A stretch of DNA of 5,357 nt, taken from the NCBI GenBank assembly GCA_900752535.1, contig CAADVV010000296.1:1-5357 (forward strand). Reading direction: 5' to 3'. The translations under genes were made by a program, and so were the position numbers. Below the pieces are notes generated by a model that saw only the letters and a program-made list of their open reading frames with translations, made no database searches and was not told where the DNA came from. The stretch's first letter is position 1; every line of letters begins with the position of its first letter. This DNA comes from Bacteroidales bacterium (GTDB lineage: Bacteria > Bacteroidota > Bacteroidia > Bacteroidales > Muribaculaceae). Shown here piece after piece: positions 1 to 4,473 of the stretch.

Positions 1-1
1 C

Positions 2-93
2 CGGAGGCCTCGGGAAAAACTAAACTTTTCTTCTCCGTTGGAGCAGTTCTTTAAACACATTCACTAATTTTGCACTTGCTTGTTGACTCTACA
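2..93 (+). repeat. left copy of 92-bp terminal inverted repeat
   Basis: Bases 2-93 are the exact reverse complement of 5266-5357, with no mismatch. Identity stops at base 94 (a here, c in the other copy). The outer end CCGGAGGCCTCGGG is itself a near-palindrome with one mismatched pair. The copy contains TAATTTTG at 65-72, a match to the Bacteroidetes -7 box, directed into the window. No transposase or recombinase is encoded in the window. It may be one arm of an invertible or mobile unit, or a dispersed repeat at which an assembly stopped. Confidence 0.95.
65..72 (+). promoter_or_regulatory. possible inward promoter in left terminal repeat
   Basis: TAATTTTG followed by CAC fits the Bacteroidetes TAnnTTTG -7 element. 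The nearest upstream TTG (38-40) is 24 bases away, longer than the usual spacing of about 19-21, so the -33 box is poor. The same site is present in the right copy on the minus strand (5294-5287). If active, the repeat would drive genes inward from both ends. Confidence 0.35.
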
Positions 94-115
94 AATCATT
101 TATTTTGCTGTTTAA

Positions 116-147
116 TTTGGTGGATTAATGATTAATGATTAACTTTG
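116..147 (+). promoter_or_regulatory. promoter of the HTH gene
   Basis: TTTG at 116-119, a 20-base spacer and TAACTTTG at 140-147 match the Bacteroidetes housekeeping promoter very well. Transcription would start near 154, giving a leader of about 90 bases before the ATG at 245. The spacer and first bases of the -7 box consist of three 7-bp direct repeats, GATTAAT, GATTAAT, GATTAAC (123-143). Confidence 0.75.
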
Positions 148-163
148 CACCAGAGTATTACCG

Positions 164-183
164 TACTTTGGAAACGCAAAGTA
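164..183. promoter_or_regulatory. dyad TACTTTG-N6-CAAAGTA, candidate operator
   Basis: This is a perfect 7-bp inverted repeat with a 6-base spacer, just downstream of the expected start of transcription. A third half-site of the same type, AACTTTGC (141-148), overlaps the -7 box. Half-sites on and just after the promoter are what an autorepressor would use, and the next gene encodes an HTH protein. Binding is inferred. Confidence 0.45.
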
Positions 184-215
184 ACCATTTAATGTTTAAC
201 CAAACAAGAAATGGT
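184..215 (+). promoter_or_regulatory. hairpin in the leader of the HTH gene
   Basis: ACCATTT (184-190) pairs with AAATGGT (209-215). After a symmetric 3/3 internal loop, GTTT (194-197) pairs with AAAC (202-205) around a 4-base loop. It lies directly after the 164-183 dyad and about 30 bases before the ATG. It could be an RNA element or a second operator. The direct repeat TTTAATGTTTAA occurs at 188-199 and again over the start codon at 241-252. Confidence 0.4.
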
Positions 216-244
216 GTATCGTTTTAAGTATTTTTCGCTGTTTA

Positions 245-703
245 ATGTTTAATATTGAACTGAAAGAGGTACACATCGGAAAGGCAATCAAGGAACGCCT
301 TGACGAACTGAAGATGACCAAGACGGAATTTGGCCGTCTTATAGGTGTCCCTCAGCAGCATGTCAATCGAATCTTCGAAAGAGAGACGATTGAAACGAAG
401 AAGCTCATAAAGATTAGTCGAGCACTTGACTTTAACTTCTTCGCGTTGTTCTGTCAGTTCCCTACCAACATCAGCGCCTACCTCTCGGCAGTCGCGTTGG
501 GGGATGGAGATGTGAACAACAATATCGGAGAGACCGCCATCCTCTCCCAACTTGAAATTCTAAAGGTCAAGTTGGAGGAAAGGGAAGGTACGGTTGCGGA
601 TCTTCGCGACCAGATCGGCGGACTCAAAGACAGCGTCGAGCAGTTGAAATCCAACTTGCGAGACAAAGACGAGATAATAACCCTTTATAAAGAAAGGAAA
701 TAA
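245..703 (+). CDS. XRE-like helix-turn-helix regulator with C-terminal coiled coil
   Basis: A 152-residue protein. Residues about 9-68 resemble the Bacteroidales XRE-like family that begins 'HIGK.I...L' and ends with an aromatic 'FNFFALF' segment. The predicted helix-turn-helix is TKTEFGRLIGVPQQHVNRIF (25-44). A linker follows, and residues about 98-150 form a charged heptad-type coiled coil (EILKVKLEEREG, QLKSNLRDKDE), probably for oligomerisation. The protein is expected to be a cytoplasmic DNA-binding regulator. The ATG at 245 is the only sensible start: the next Met (residue 24) would cut into the domain. The promoter at 116-147 and nearby half-sites suggest autoregulation. A broken small frame follows one base after the stop, then a repeat module and a terminator, so all may share one transcript. 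The target genes are unknown. Confidence 0.88.
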   Translation: MFNIELKEVHIGKAIKERLDELKMTKTEFGRLIGVPQQHVNRIFERETIETKKLIKISRALDFNFFALFCQFPTNISAYLSAVALGDGDVNNNIGETAILSQLEILKVKLEEREGTVADLRDQIGGLKDSVEQLKSNLRDKDEIITLYKERK

Positions 704-704
704 T

Positions 705-851
705 ATGTAGAACCAGGCTAAGAACGTTAGACCGAGTCAACGCATATCGAACTGCGTAAGCCCTCTATGGCGATTGTTTAGAGATAGTTTAGAGATACTT
801 GTTATCTACCTTATTATCAATAGACAATTACAGAGGCCCAAGCCGCGATAG
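705..851 (+). pseudogene. small frame after the HTH gene, amber at codon 2
   Basis: An ATG lies one base after the HTH stop (TAATATG), a spacing typical of translational coupling. It is followed at once by TAG (708-710), and then the frame stays open for 46 codons to TAG at 849-851. The open part begins NQAKNVRPSQRISNC and contains a hydrophobic stretch LEILVIYLII before ending in PKPR. If codon 2 were a sense codon such as AAG, this would be a normal 48-residue gene with a possible membrane segment. The second half falls in the first copy of the 126-base module. The second copy encodes a similar tail in the same frame (FR..LE...I...Q...RPR, stop at 975). It may be a dead gene, a sequencing error, or not coding at all. 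I do not recognise the product. Confidence 0.35.
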
Positions 852-985
852 AGGACTAAAACGGTGTCGAAAGGCAAAGTTTAACCTCGATGCCAAAATT
901 TGTTTAGAGTATGTTTAGAACAATTTCACAACATAAAGAATATCAAACAAATATGGCAGTGGCGCAGGCCGCGATAGAGGACTAA
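756..985 (+). repeat. two-copy degenerate module, 126-base period
   Basis: Each copy starts with a pair of 11-base units (GTTTAGAGATA twice at 776-797; GTTTAGAGTAT and GTTTAGAACAA at 902-923). After a 44-base variable part each ends in the identical 18-mer GCCGCGATAGAGGACTAA (842-859 and 968-985). Start-to-18-mer distance is 66 bases in both. In copy 1, AGCCCTCTATGGCG (759-772) can pair with CGCGATAGAGGACT of the 18-mer with two mismatches; copy 2 has a weaker counterpart, CCTCGATGCC (885-894). The module follows the HTH gene and is closed by the terminator at 1015-1050. It may be a structured RNA, a duplicated small gene or a binding array. Confidence 0.7.
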
Positions 986-1014
986 TCCCTTAGTCTGAAA
1001 CACACCGTTTAATG

Positions 1015-1053
1015 AGGCAGGGATTTCAACCGCTGAAATCCCTGCCTTTATCT
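1015..1053 (+). terminator. strong intrinsic terminator
   Basis: AGGCAGGGATTTCA (1015-1028) and TGAAATCCCTGCCT (1034-1047) form a perfect 14-bp stem around the loop ACCGC, followed by TTTATCTTC. It would end the transcript of the HTH gene and the 126-base module, and separates them from the exported-protein gene at 1120. Confidence 0.88.
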
Positions 1054-1119
1054 TCAATAAAGTGACATATTACGAGGTTAACCGACTAAATGATATAGGA
1101 ATCTATTATTGTTATCCCT

Positions 1120-1662
1120 ATGAATAGAATTATATTACACTTACTATTAGCGTGTGTCACAATTCCCACATTGGCTGTCAATGCACACCCGAATGGAATA
1201 GAGACCATATATCCTGACGGAATAGAAAATCTTGAATTTAGAGGTCCAATTGAAAAAAATGAAGAGATAATATTTGAAATATTAGATAATAGTTCGCTCG
1301 ATTATCTTCAACGTAGTGAATTTGAAGGAAGTCAATTAGTGCAATCATATATACGACGCCTTGATAATTTACTACAAACATGGATTGTAAATAATTTCAT
1401 GAGTAAAACAGTAAAGGATGGAAGGGTTTATTATATTATATCGAATTCGTATGAATCATTAATTCCAGACTTATGGAATATGCGTGGTTATATTGAATAT
1501 GAAATTAACAATTCAAAGAGTATTGGCTTAGAAAACATTATTAGAGGATATTATGCCAGAATTCCAATTATAGATGGGATATTGATTGCTTATAACAGTA
1601 AAAATCAACCTGAATATGCTAAAAGGATAAGAAAAAAAATTAGAAGAAGATTCGGACTATGA
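1120..1662 (+). CDS. exported protein of unknown function, frameshifted near its end
   Basis: 180 residues are read before the stop. The N-terminus looks like a Sec signal peptide: MNR, a hydrophobic core IILHLLLACVTIPTLAV, then VNA before HP (likely cleavage after residue 22). The remainder is mixed alpha/beta-looking, rich in Asn, Ile and Tyr, and no family is recognised. Codons are strongly AT-rich compared with the right-hand genes, which suggests recent transfer. The last residues (RIRKKIRRRFGL) come after an A8 tract (1632-1639) and are abnormally basic. Skipping one base there joins the frame to 1631-1924, which reads KKLEEDSDYELRVIKLLEG and onwards. The intact protein was thus probably about 267 residues. 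No clear promoter is visible between the terminator at 1053 and the ATG. Confidence 0.6.
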   Translation: MNRIILHLLLACVTIPTLAVNAHPNGIETIYPDGIENLEFRGPIEKNEEIIFEILDNSSLDYLQRSEFEGSQLVQSYIRRLDNLLQTWIVNNFMSKTVKDGRVYYIISNSYESLIPDLWNMRGYIEYEINNSKSIGLENIIRGYYARIPIIDGILIAYNSKNQPEYAKRIRKKIRRRFGL

Positions 1663-1924
1663 ATTAAGAGTTATCAAACTGTTAGAAGGGAATCCAATAG
1701 GTGAGTGTGCATCTATCAATGAATATTTTTTCGACATTAATTTGGCTAAAGAACTGATTAAAGGTGTTTTGGTAAAACGGATAATTAATGCTACAGAGGA
1801 TAGTAAAATCAGTTTTGAAGAGAGACATCTTATAATAGGTGAATCTGCTAACTTCTTACAACATTTGGATGATCACTGCAATGAGTCAACTTTCAATGAC
1901 CTAATGAAATATGTGTTCAAATAG
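1631..1924 (+). pseudogene. C-terminal continuation of the 1120 gene in the +1 frame
   Basis: This frame is open from just after a TAA at 1628-1630 to TAG at 1922-1924 and gives about 97 residues of normal-looking acidic and amphipathic sequence (EEDSDYELRVIKLLEGNP, ISFEERHLIIGESANFLQ). It has no ATG; TTG at 1742 is the only plausible separate start and would discard half of the open stretch. It overlaps the end of the preceding frame at the A8 tract, so it is best read as the severed C-terminus of that protein. Its last four codons and stop lie in the first unit of the 11-bp tandem repeat. Confidence 0.6.
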
Positions 1925-1967
1925 TGTTCAAATAGTGTTCAAATAGTGTTCAAATAGTGTTCAAATA
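1913..1967 (+). repeat. 11-bp x 5 perfect tandem repeat
   Basis: GTGTTCAAATA is repeated five times without a mismatch (1913, 1924, 1935, 1946, 1957). The first unit encodes the last residues and most of the stop codon of the preceding frame. As 11 is not a multiple of 3, and AAATAG recurs at each junction, every frame entering the array soon meets a stop. Perfect identity suggests recent slippage expansion and likely length differences between strains. Confidence 0.95.
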
Positions 1968-1983
1968 GGAAAACAAATAATAA

Positions 1984-2205
1984 ATAGTTGTTAAAATAAC
2001 GGAATTCCTGAACGTACTACTTGATGTCGGATATTACCGTCTTGGATTTTATTGGTTTCCTTTTGAGAAAAATTGGCCTGCAAATCAGAGGCGTACTCAC
2101 GAATTTAAGGCAGGAGCAAATTTTGATGATGCAGTAAAGCTGCATTATTTTGCGGCTTTACGATGTGATAGCAACAACTTTTTCGCGGAAAATTTTGTTG
2201 ATTAA
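1984..2205 (+). pseudogene. Abi_2 (AbiD/AbiF-type) gene fragment
   Basis: The frame is open from 1984 to TAA at 2203-2205 with no start codon. It contains EFLNVLLDVGYYRLGFYWFP and, after a short gap, HEFKAGANFDDAVKLHYFAA then LR. This is the conserved N-terminal block of the Abi_2 abortive-infection family (YYRL.gYW.PF ... FkpGt.FdD...LY.FD..LR). Intact members are roughly 300 residues, so only about 60 family residues remain. The first residues and everything after about 2165, including the expected IERIE-type helix, are missing. The last dozen codons are unrelated sequence that overlaps a promoter. This is a non-functional relic of a phage-defence gene. I am fairly sure of the family and very sure it is incomplete. 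Confidence 0.65.
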
Positions 2206-2223
2206 GAAAAATAAGTACCTTTG
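2194..2223 (+). promoter_or_regulatory. promoter of the candidate small RNA
   Basis: TTTG (2194-2197), 18 bases, then TACCTTTG (2216-2223) fit the Bacteroidetes promoter pattern, with transcription expected to start near 2230. The only thing downstream on this strand before a terminator at about 2320 is roughly 90 non-coding bases. Confidence 0.6.
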
Positions 2224-2229
2224 CAACAT

Positions 2230-2320
2230 AATTAGTGCTCGTATAGGCTATGTCTCTATACCAACACTTAAAAAGGGAAAAAGAGGTCGCGGACTATGTC
2301 TCTGCGACCTCGCTCTTTTT
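2230..2320 (+). ncRNA. candidate small RNA of about 90 nt with two matching loops
   Basis: It is bounded by the promoter at 2194-2223 and an intrinsic terminator. The first hairpin has stem GTATAG/CTATAC (2241-2246, 2256-2261) and a 9-base loop. The second is the terminator stem GAGGTCGC/GCGACCTC (2283-2290, 2304-2311) with a 13-base loop. Both loops contain CTATGTCT (2248-2255 and 2294-2301), inside a longer 10-base direct repeat, CTATGTCTCT. Repeated exposed loop sequences are typical of RNAs that titrate a protein or pair with targets. There is no reading frame of note. It could instead be a short aborted leader. No known RNA family is recognised. Confidence 0.45.
2271..2320. terminator. 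bidirectional intrinsic terminator
   Basis: The stem GAGGTCGC (2283-2290) / GCGACCTC (2304-2311) is followed on the plus strand by GCTCTTTTT. On the minus strand it is followed by TTTTT as part of CTCTTTTTCCC. It can therefore end the small RNA on the plus strand and the ArdA fragment on the minus strand. A shorter minus-strand hairpin, CGCCC-TCCG-GGGCG (2349-2336), lies between the ArdA stop and this terminator. Confidence 0.7.
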
Positions 2321-2353
2321 ATATACAGAAAGAGCCGCCCCGGAGGGCGTCCC

Positions 2354-2617
2354 TTAAAGGAGGGAGGAAAGAGGTCTGACGCGGCGGAACACATTACCGT
2401 TCGCGCCCATCGTGTAGTCCCACATGAACAGGTCGCGTCCGAAGACTTCGTAGTCGAAGTAGTTGGCGAGTTGGCCCATCGACCTTTCGAGGTCGTAGCA
2501 CTCCGAGACGATGTGCCGGACGAAGTCTTCCTCGCTGTCCCACTCGCCGCAGTAGGCTTCCTCGAAGTCGCCGAGTTCGTCGTGGAACTCCATATAATCA
2601 TCGACGGCCTCCTGGCT
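2354..2617 (-). pseudogene. ardA: C-terminal half of an ArdA anti-restriction protein
   Basis: ArdA proteins mimic DNA and block type I restriction enzymes. The minus-strand frame contains DFEEAYCGEWDSEEDF, ECYDLERSMGQLANYFDYEV and FGRDLFMWDYTMGANG. This is the acidic C-terminal region of Bacteroidetes ArdA, including the conserved LANYFDYE.F.RDLF segment. The only ATG (2593) gives 79 residues, against about 160-180 in the family. Family-like sequence may extend upstream to about SQEAVDDY (2617), but no start codon lies beyond, and the frame closes at a TAG at 2662-2660. The N-terminal half is missing, and the break coincides with the 2623-2664 dyad. It is GC-rich, unlike the AT-rich relics to its left, so it had a separate origin. 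It is probably inactive, although expression of a short form from 2593 cannot be excluded. Confidence 0.75.
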
Positions 2618-2622
2618 AACGC

Positions 2623-2664
2623 CATAGGCGGTATGTCCTGATTGAAAAGGATATACCGCCTATG
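2623..2664. repeat. 17-bp inverted repeat with 8-bp spacer
   Basis: CATAGGCGGTATGTCCT (2623-2639) and AGGATATACCGCCTATG (2648-2664) are complementary at 16 of 17 positions; the exception, G2635 opposite T2652, is still a wobble pair in the plus-strand RNA. The spacer is GATTGAAA and asymmetric. No T-run follows on either strand, so it is not an ordinary terminator. It sits where the ArdA homology breaks off. The geometry resembles recombination sites such as lox, or a large operator or transfer-origin hairpin; its role is unknown. Confidence 0.75.
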
Positions 2665-2822
2665 TTAGTATTAAAAGGTTCGTTCCCTTGAACACGATTG
2701 AGAGACCAAGTAAAGGGACGAATAAGGTCAAGTTTTACAGACTACGCCGTCACCGATTATCCGGTGGTTTAAGAACCCCAAACGTACGGGACGCACCAAG
2801 GAGATGGATGCTTGGCGCGGCA
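2665..2822. other. intergenic stretch with a hairpin behind the PepSY-like gene
   Basis: I see no credible gene here. On the minus strand, CGCGCCAAG (2819-2811) pairs with CTTGGTGCG (2800-2792) with one G-U pair and a 10-base loop, starting three bases past the stop of the PepSY-like gene. It may be a 3' end, although no clear U-run follows. A smaller dyad CACCG-N6-CGGTG lies near 2751-2766. Confidence 0.4.
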
Positions 2823-3332
2823 TTAGTCCTGTATGGCTATAAGAGCGCCGTTCAAGTCAAAGATGTAGGTGTCGGGACCCGGAACATCCACTTCCACTTC
2901 AACAGCTTTGCCTTTGCGGAATTCGATTGACTCAACGCTGTTGGCGAGGCCGTCCTTTTCGAGCCGCTTGTATGCTCCGCGATGAAGCAGGTCTTTCACT
3001 ACGGACGGAGCGAGATATGTATTGTCTGGTGCATCAATTTCCATGACCTCACCTTTCTGATTGAAGTCAATATCTACACCGTTGGAGAGCTCGACTTCAT
3101 ATTTCCCTTTCGCAAAATATTGCTCGCATTTTGAAACAGTCAGGCCTTTAAAATGCTTTTCGACGAATTTGCGGGCTTTCTCGGGCAGATTTTTATAGTT
3201 TTGTGAGCCGGCCATGACGATGCCGGGCATTCCGTTGTTTATCTGAGGTTCGGCTTTTGCCGACGTTGTGGCGCCGACCAGCAGGATGGCGGCTGCAGCG
3301 ATGGTGAGAAAAAAATGTGGTTTCATAATCAT
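2823..3332 (-). CDS. secreted PepSY-like domain protein
   Basis: A 169-residue protein with a Sec signal peptide (hydrophobic FFLTIAAAAILLVGA, then AKA before EPQ, likely cleavage after residue 27). It resembles the Bacteroidetes PepSY-like (BLIP-fold) periplasmic family. Two related halves follow: about 45-100 (LPEKARKFVEKHF ... KYEVELSNGVDIDFNQKGEV) and about 107-168 (LAPSVVKDLL ... AVEVEVDVPG, FDLNGALI). Each has a helix followed by strands with the 'YEVEL..G..idF...G' pattern. Members are small secreted proteins, often near sensor or envelope-stress genes, with no settled biochemical role. The start may be ATG 3332 (MIMK) or ATG 3326 (MKPH); the latter gives a more typical signal peptide. 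It lies 105 bases behind the acetyltransferase and may be transcribed separately, though no clear promoter is seen. Confidence 0.85.
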   Translation of the reverse strand: MIMKPHFFLTIAAAAILLVGATTSAKAEPQINNGMPGIVMAGSQNYKNLPEKARKFVEKHFKGLTVSKCEQYFAKGKYEVELSNGVDIDFNQKGEVMEIDAPDNTYLAPSVVKDLLHRGAYKRLEKDGLANSVESIEFRKGKAVEVEVDVPGPDTYIFDLNGALIAIQD

Positions 3333-3419
3333 AAAATTATCCCCGGAATCGTTCTGACTCCGGTTACAATGAAAACATTCTCCCGCTGCTAAAGTTCACT
3401 TACTGACAAAATTGCCGCT

Positions 3420-3437
3420 CCGTTCACTGCCCAACGG
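3420..3437 (-). terminator. weak hairpin behind the acetyltransferase gene
   Basis: CCGTT-N8-AACGG on the minus strand (3437-3420) begins directly after the acetyltransferase stop codon. AGCGGCAATTTTGTC follows it, so there is only a short U-run at a distance. It may lower read-through into the PepSY-like gene. The leader of that gene also has a small CCGGA/TCCGG dyad (3343-3363). Confidence 0.3.
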
Positions 3438-4034
3438 TCAGTCGCCGCAACTGTCGAGACCGAGCTGTATGGCTTCGTCTTCATTATTTCGGACCGAACA
3501 CTCAGGGCGAGGAGATATACGCTTGATGACACGCGCGGGATTGCCGGCCACGATTGTGTCTGCGTCGACGTTACGGGTCACCACGCTGGCGGCCCCCACC
3601 ACGGCGTTGTCGCCGACGGTCACGCCGGGGAGTATGGTTGCACCGGCGCCAATCCAGGCGTTCCGGCCGATACGGATGGGTTTGCAGGTTATGACATGAC
3701 GCTCATAGAGGTCATGGTTGTTGGATATGAGCTGCACGTTGGCGGCAATCATCGCGCCGTCCTCAATGGTGATTCCTCCGGCAGACATCATGAGGCATCC
3801 GGGCATGACGACGACATTCCGGCCGATTTTGACCCGGTGGAAGCGCACACCCGTCAGAGGCGTGGCCACGCGGCTGTTCTCGCCCATCGCGGGAAACAGT
3901 TCGGCCATCAGCCGCTGATATTCATCGGTGCCGGGCATCGTGTTGTTGAACCGGAACAGGAGCTGAGCCTGGTGCCCGGCCAGTTCCAGTTCCTCAGGGG
4001 TCTGTTTCCTCACGTCTATCCTGATTTCTTCCAT
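3438..4034 (-). CDS. sugar O-acetyltransferase, hexapeptide-repeat (maltose/galactoside type)
   Basis: A 198-residue member of the acetyl-CoA-dependent maltose/galactoside O-acetyltransferase group, cytoplasmic and normally trimeric. Residues 1-55 form the helical N-terminal cap (TPEELELAGHQAQLLFRFNN, then MPGTDEYQRLMAELF). From about 65 to 172 runs the left-handed beta helix of hexapeptide turns (VKIGRNVVVMPG, ITIEDGAMIAANV, IRIGRNAWIGAGATILPGVT). The expected catalytic His is H107 in SNNHDL. The closing segment is AGNPARVIKRI. About 25 residues beyond this are a polar tail that ends the protein. The ATG lies 6 bases after the stop of the PH-like gene, so it is the third gene of one operon with it and the sanA-like gene. 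The exact sugar substrate cannot be inferred. Confidence 0.88.
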   Translation of the reverse strand: MEEIRIDVRKQTPEELELAGHQAQLLFRFNNTMPGTDEYQRLMAELFPAMGENSRVATPLTGVRFHRVKIGRNVVVMPGCLMMSAGGITIEDGAMIAANVQLISNNHDLYERHVITCKPIRIGRNAWIGAGATILPGVTVGDNAVVGAASVVTRNVDADTIVAGNPARVIKRISPRPECSVRNNEDEAIQLGLDSCGD

Positions 4035-4040
4035 GATTTT

Positions 4041-4466
4041 TTATTTGAGTTCCTTTATGTCGGGATTTATTTCAATAAGCTGGGCTATGAATTTGTCGCG
4101 GTTGTTCGGCGAAATCTCCAGAGGCGCAAAACTTTTCCAAACCGAACGGTCGGCGAAACTTATCGACACGCGCAGATGTGACATCCCGGCTGTCGCGAGA
4201 TAACCCGTAGTTTTCCTGACATCCCTGATGTTGGATATCGGGAAGCGTGACGGTCTGAAAAACTGATAGACAACAAGGTCACAGCCGTCAATCTCATACC
4301 AGCATCCAAACATAAGCCAAGCATAAAGCAGGCTCATCAGGCCGCTGACAAAGACAACATACCACCATGTCATCCCGATGGCCGACAGCCAGATAATACC
4401 GAGAAATCCAACGGAGACAAGCCAGACCCACCAGTCTATTTTCGAGCGATAAACAGTCTTTTCCAT
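4041..4466 (-). CDS. membrane protein with bacterial PH-like domain
   Basis: A 141-residue protein with two predicted membrane helices at about 11-31 (WWVWLVSVGFLGIIWLSAIG) and 34-54 (WWYVVFVSGLMSLLYAWLMF), followed by a soluble domain. The domain starts YEIDGCDLVVYQFFRPSRFP, continues with ISNIRDVRKT, SHLRVSISF and PLEISPNN, and ends FIAQLIEINPDIKEL. This is the pattern of the YyaB-type bacterial PH domain (bPH_4), in which 'Y.I.g..L.v......ip...I..v' and 'SP.....F...l....P.i' are typical. Function is unknown for the family; a lipid- or envelope-associated role is a guess. It starts 7 bases after the sanA-like gene and ends 6 bases before the acetyltransferase gene. Confidence 0.75.
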   Translation of the reverse strand: MEKTVYRSKIDWWVWLVSVGFLGIIWLSAIGMTWWYVVFVSGLMSLLYAWLMFGCWYEIDGCDLVVYQFFRPSRFPISNIRDVRKTTGYLATAGMSHLRVSISFADRSVWKSFAPLEISPNNRDKFIAQLIEINPDIKELK

Positions 4467-4473
4467 AATCCAA

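Noticed and set aside
242..666. Minus-strand frames opposite the HTH gene
   Set aside because: The plus-strand frame has a recognisable HTH domain, coiled coil and promoter; the opposite frames show none.
842..985. CRISPR array, because an 18-mer recurs and copy 1 continues as GACTAAAAC
   Set aside because: There are only two copies, the distance is 126 bases, the sequence after the 18-mer differs, and no cas gene is present.
756..1662. Type III toxin-antitoxin: repeat RNA, terminator, then a gene of about 180 residues
   Set aside because: The downstream protein has a signal peptide and shows no ToxN-like features, and the repeats are two long diverged units rather than a tandem array of about 35 bases.
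2150..2641. Plus-strand frame of 163 codons
   Set aside because: It runs through the small RNA and terminator, then antisense to the ArdA fragment, and its product resembles nothing.
2674..2692. tRNA T-arm-like AAGG-TTCGTTC-CCTT, as a possible attachment site
   Set aside because: There is only a 4-bp stem, no acceptor or anticodon arm, and no 3' CCA; it is likely a chance match.
2688..2930. Plus-strand frame of 80 codons
   Set aside because: It overlaps the PepSY-like gene antisense, has no promoter, and its composition is not protein-like.
3412..4181. Long plus-strand frames antisense to the acetyltransferase and PH-like genes
   Set aside because: They are side effects of GC-rich codon use on the other strand; the minus-strand products have clear family motifs.
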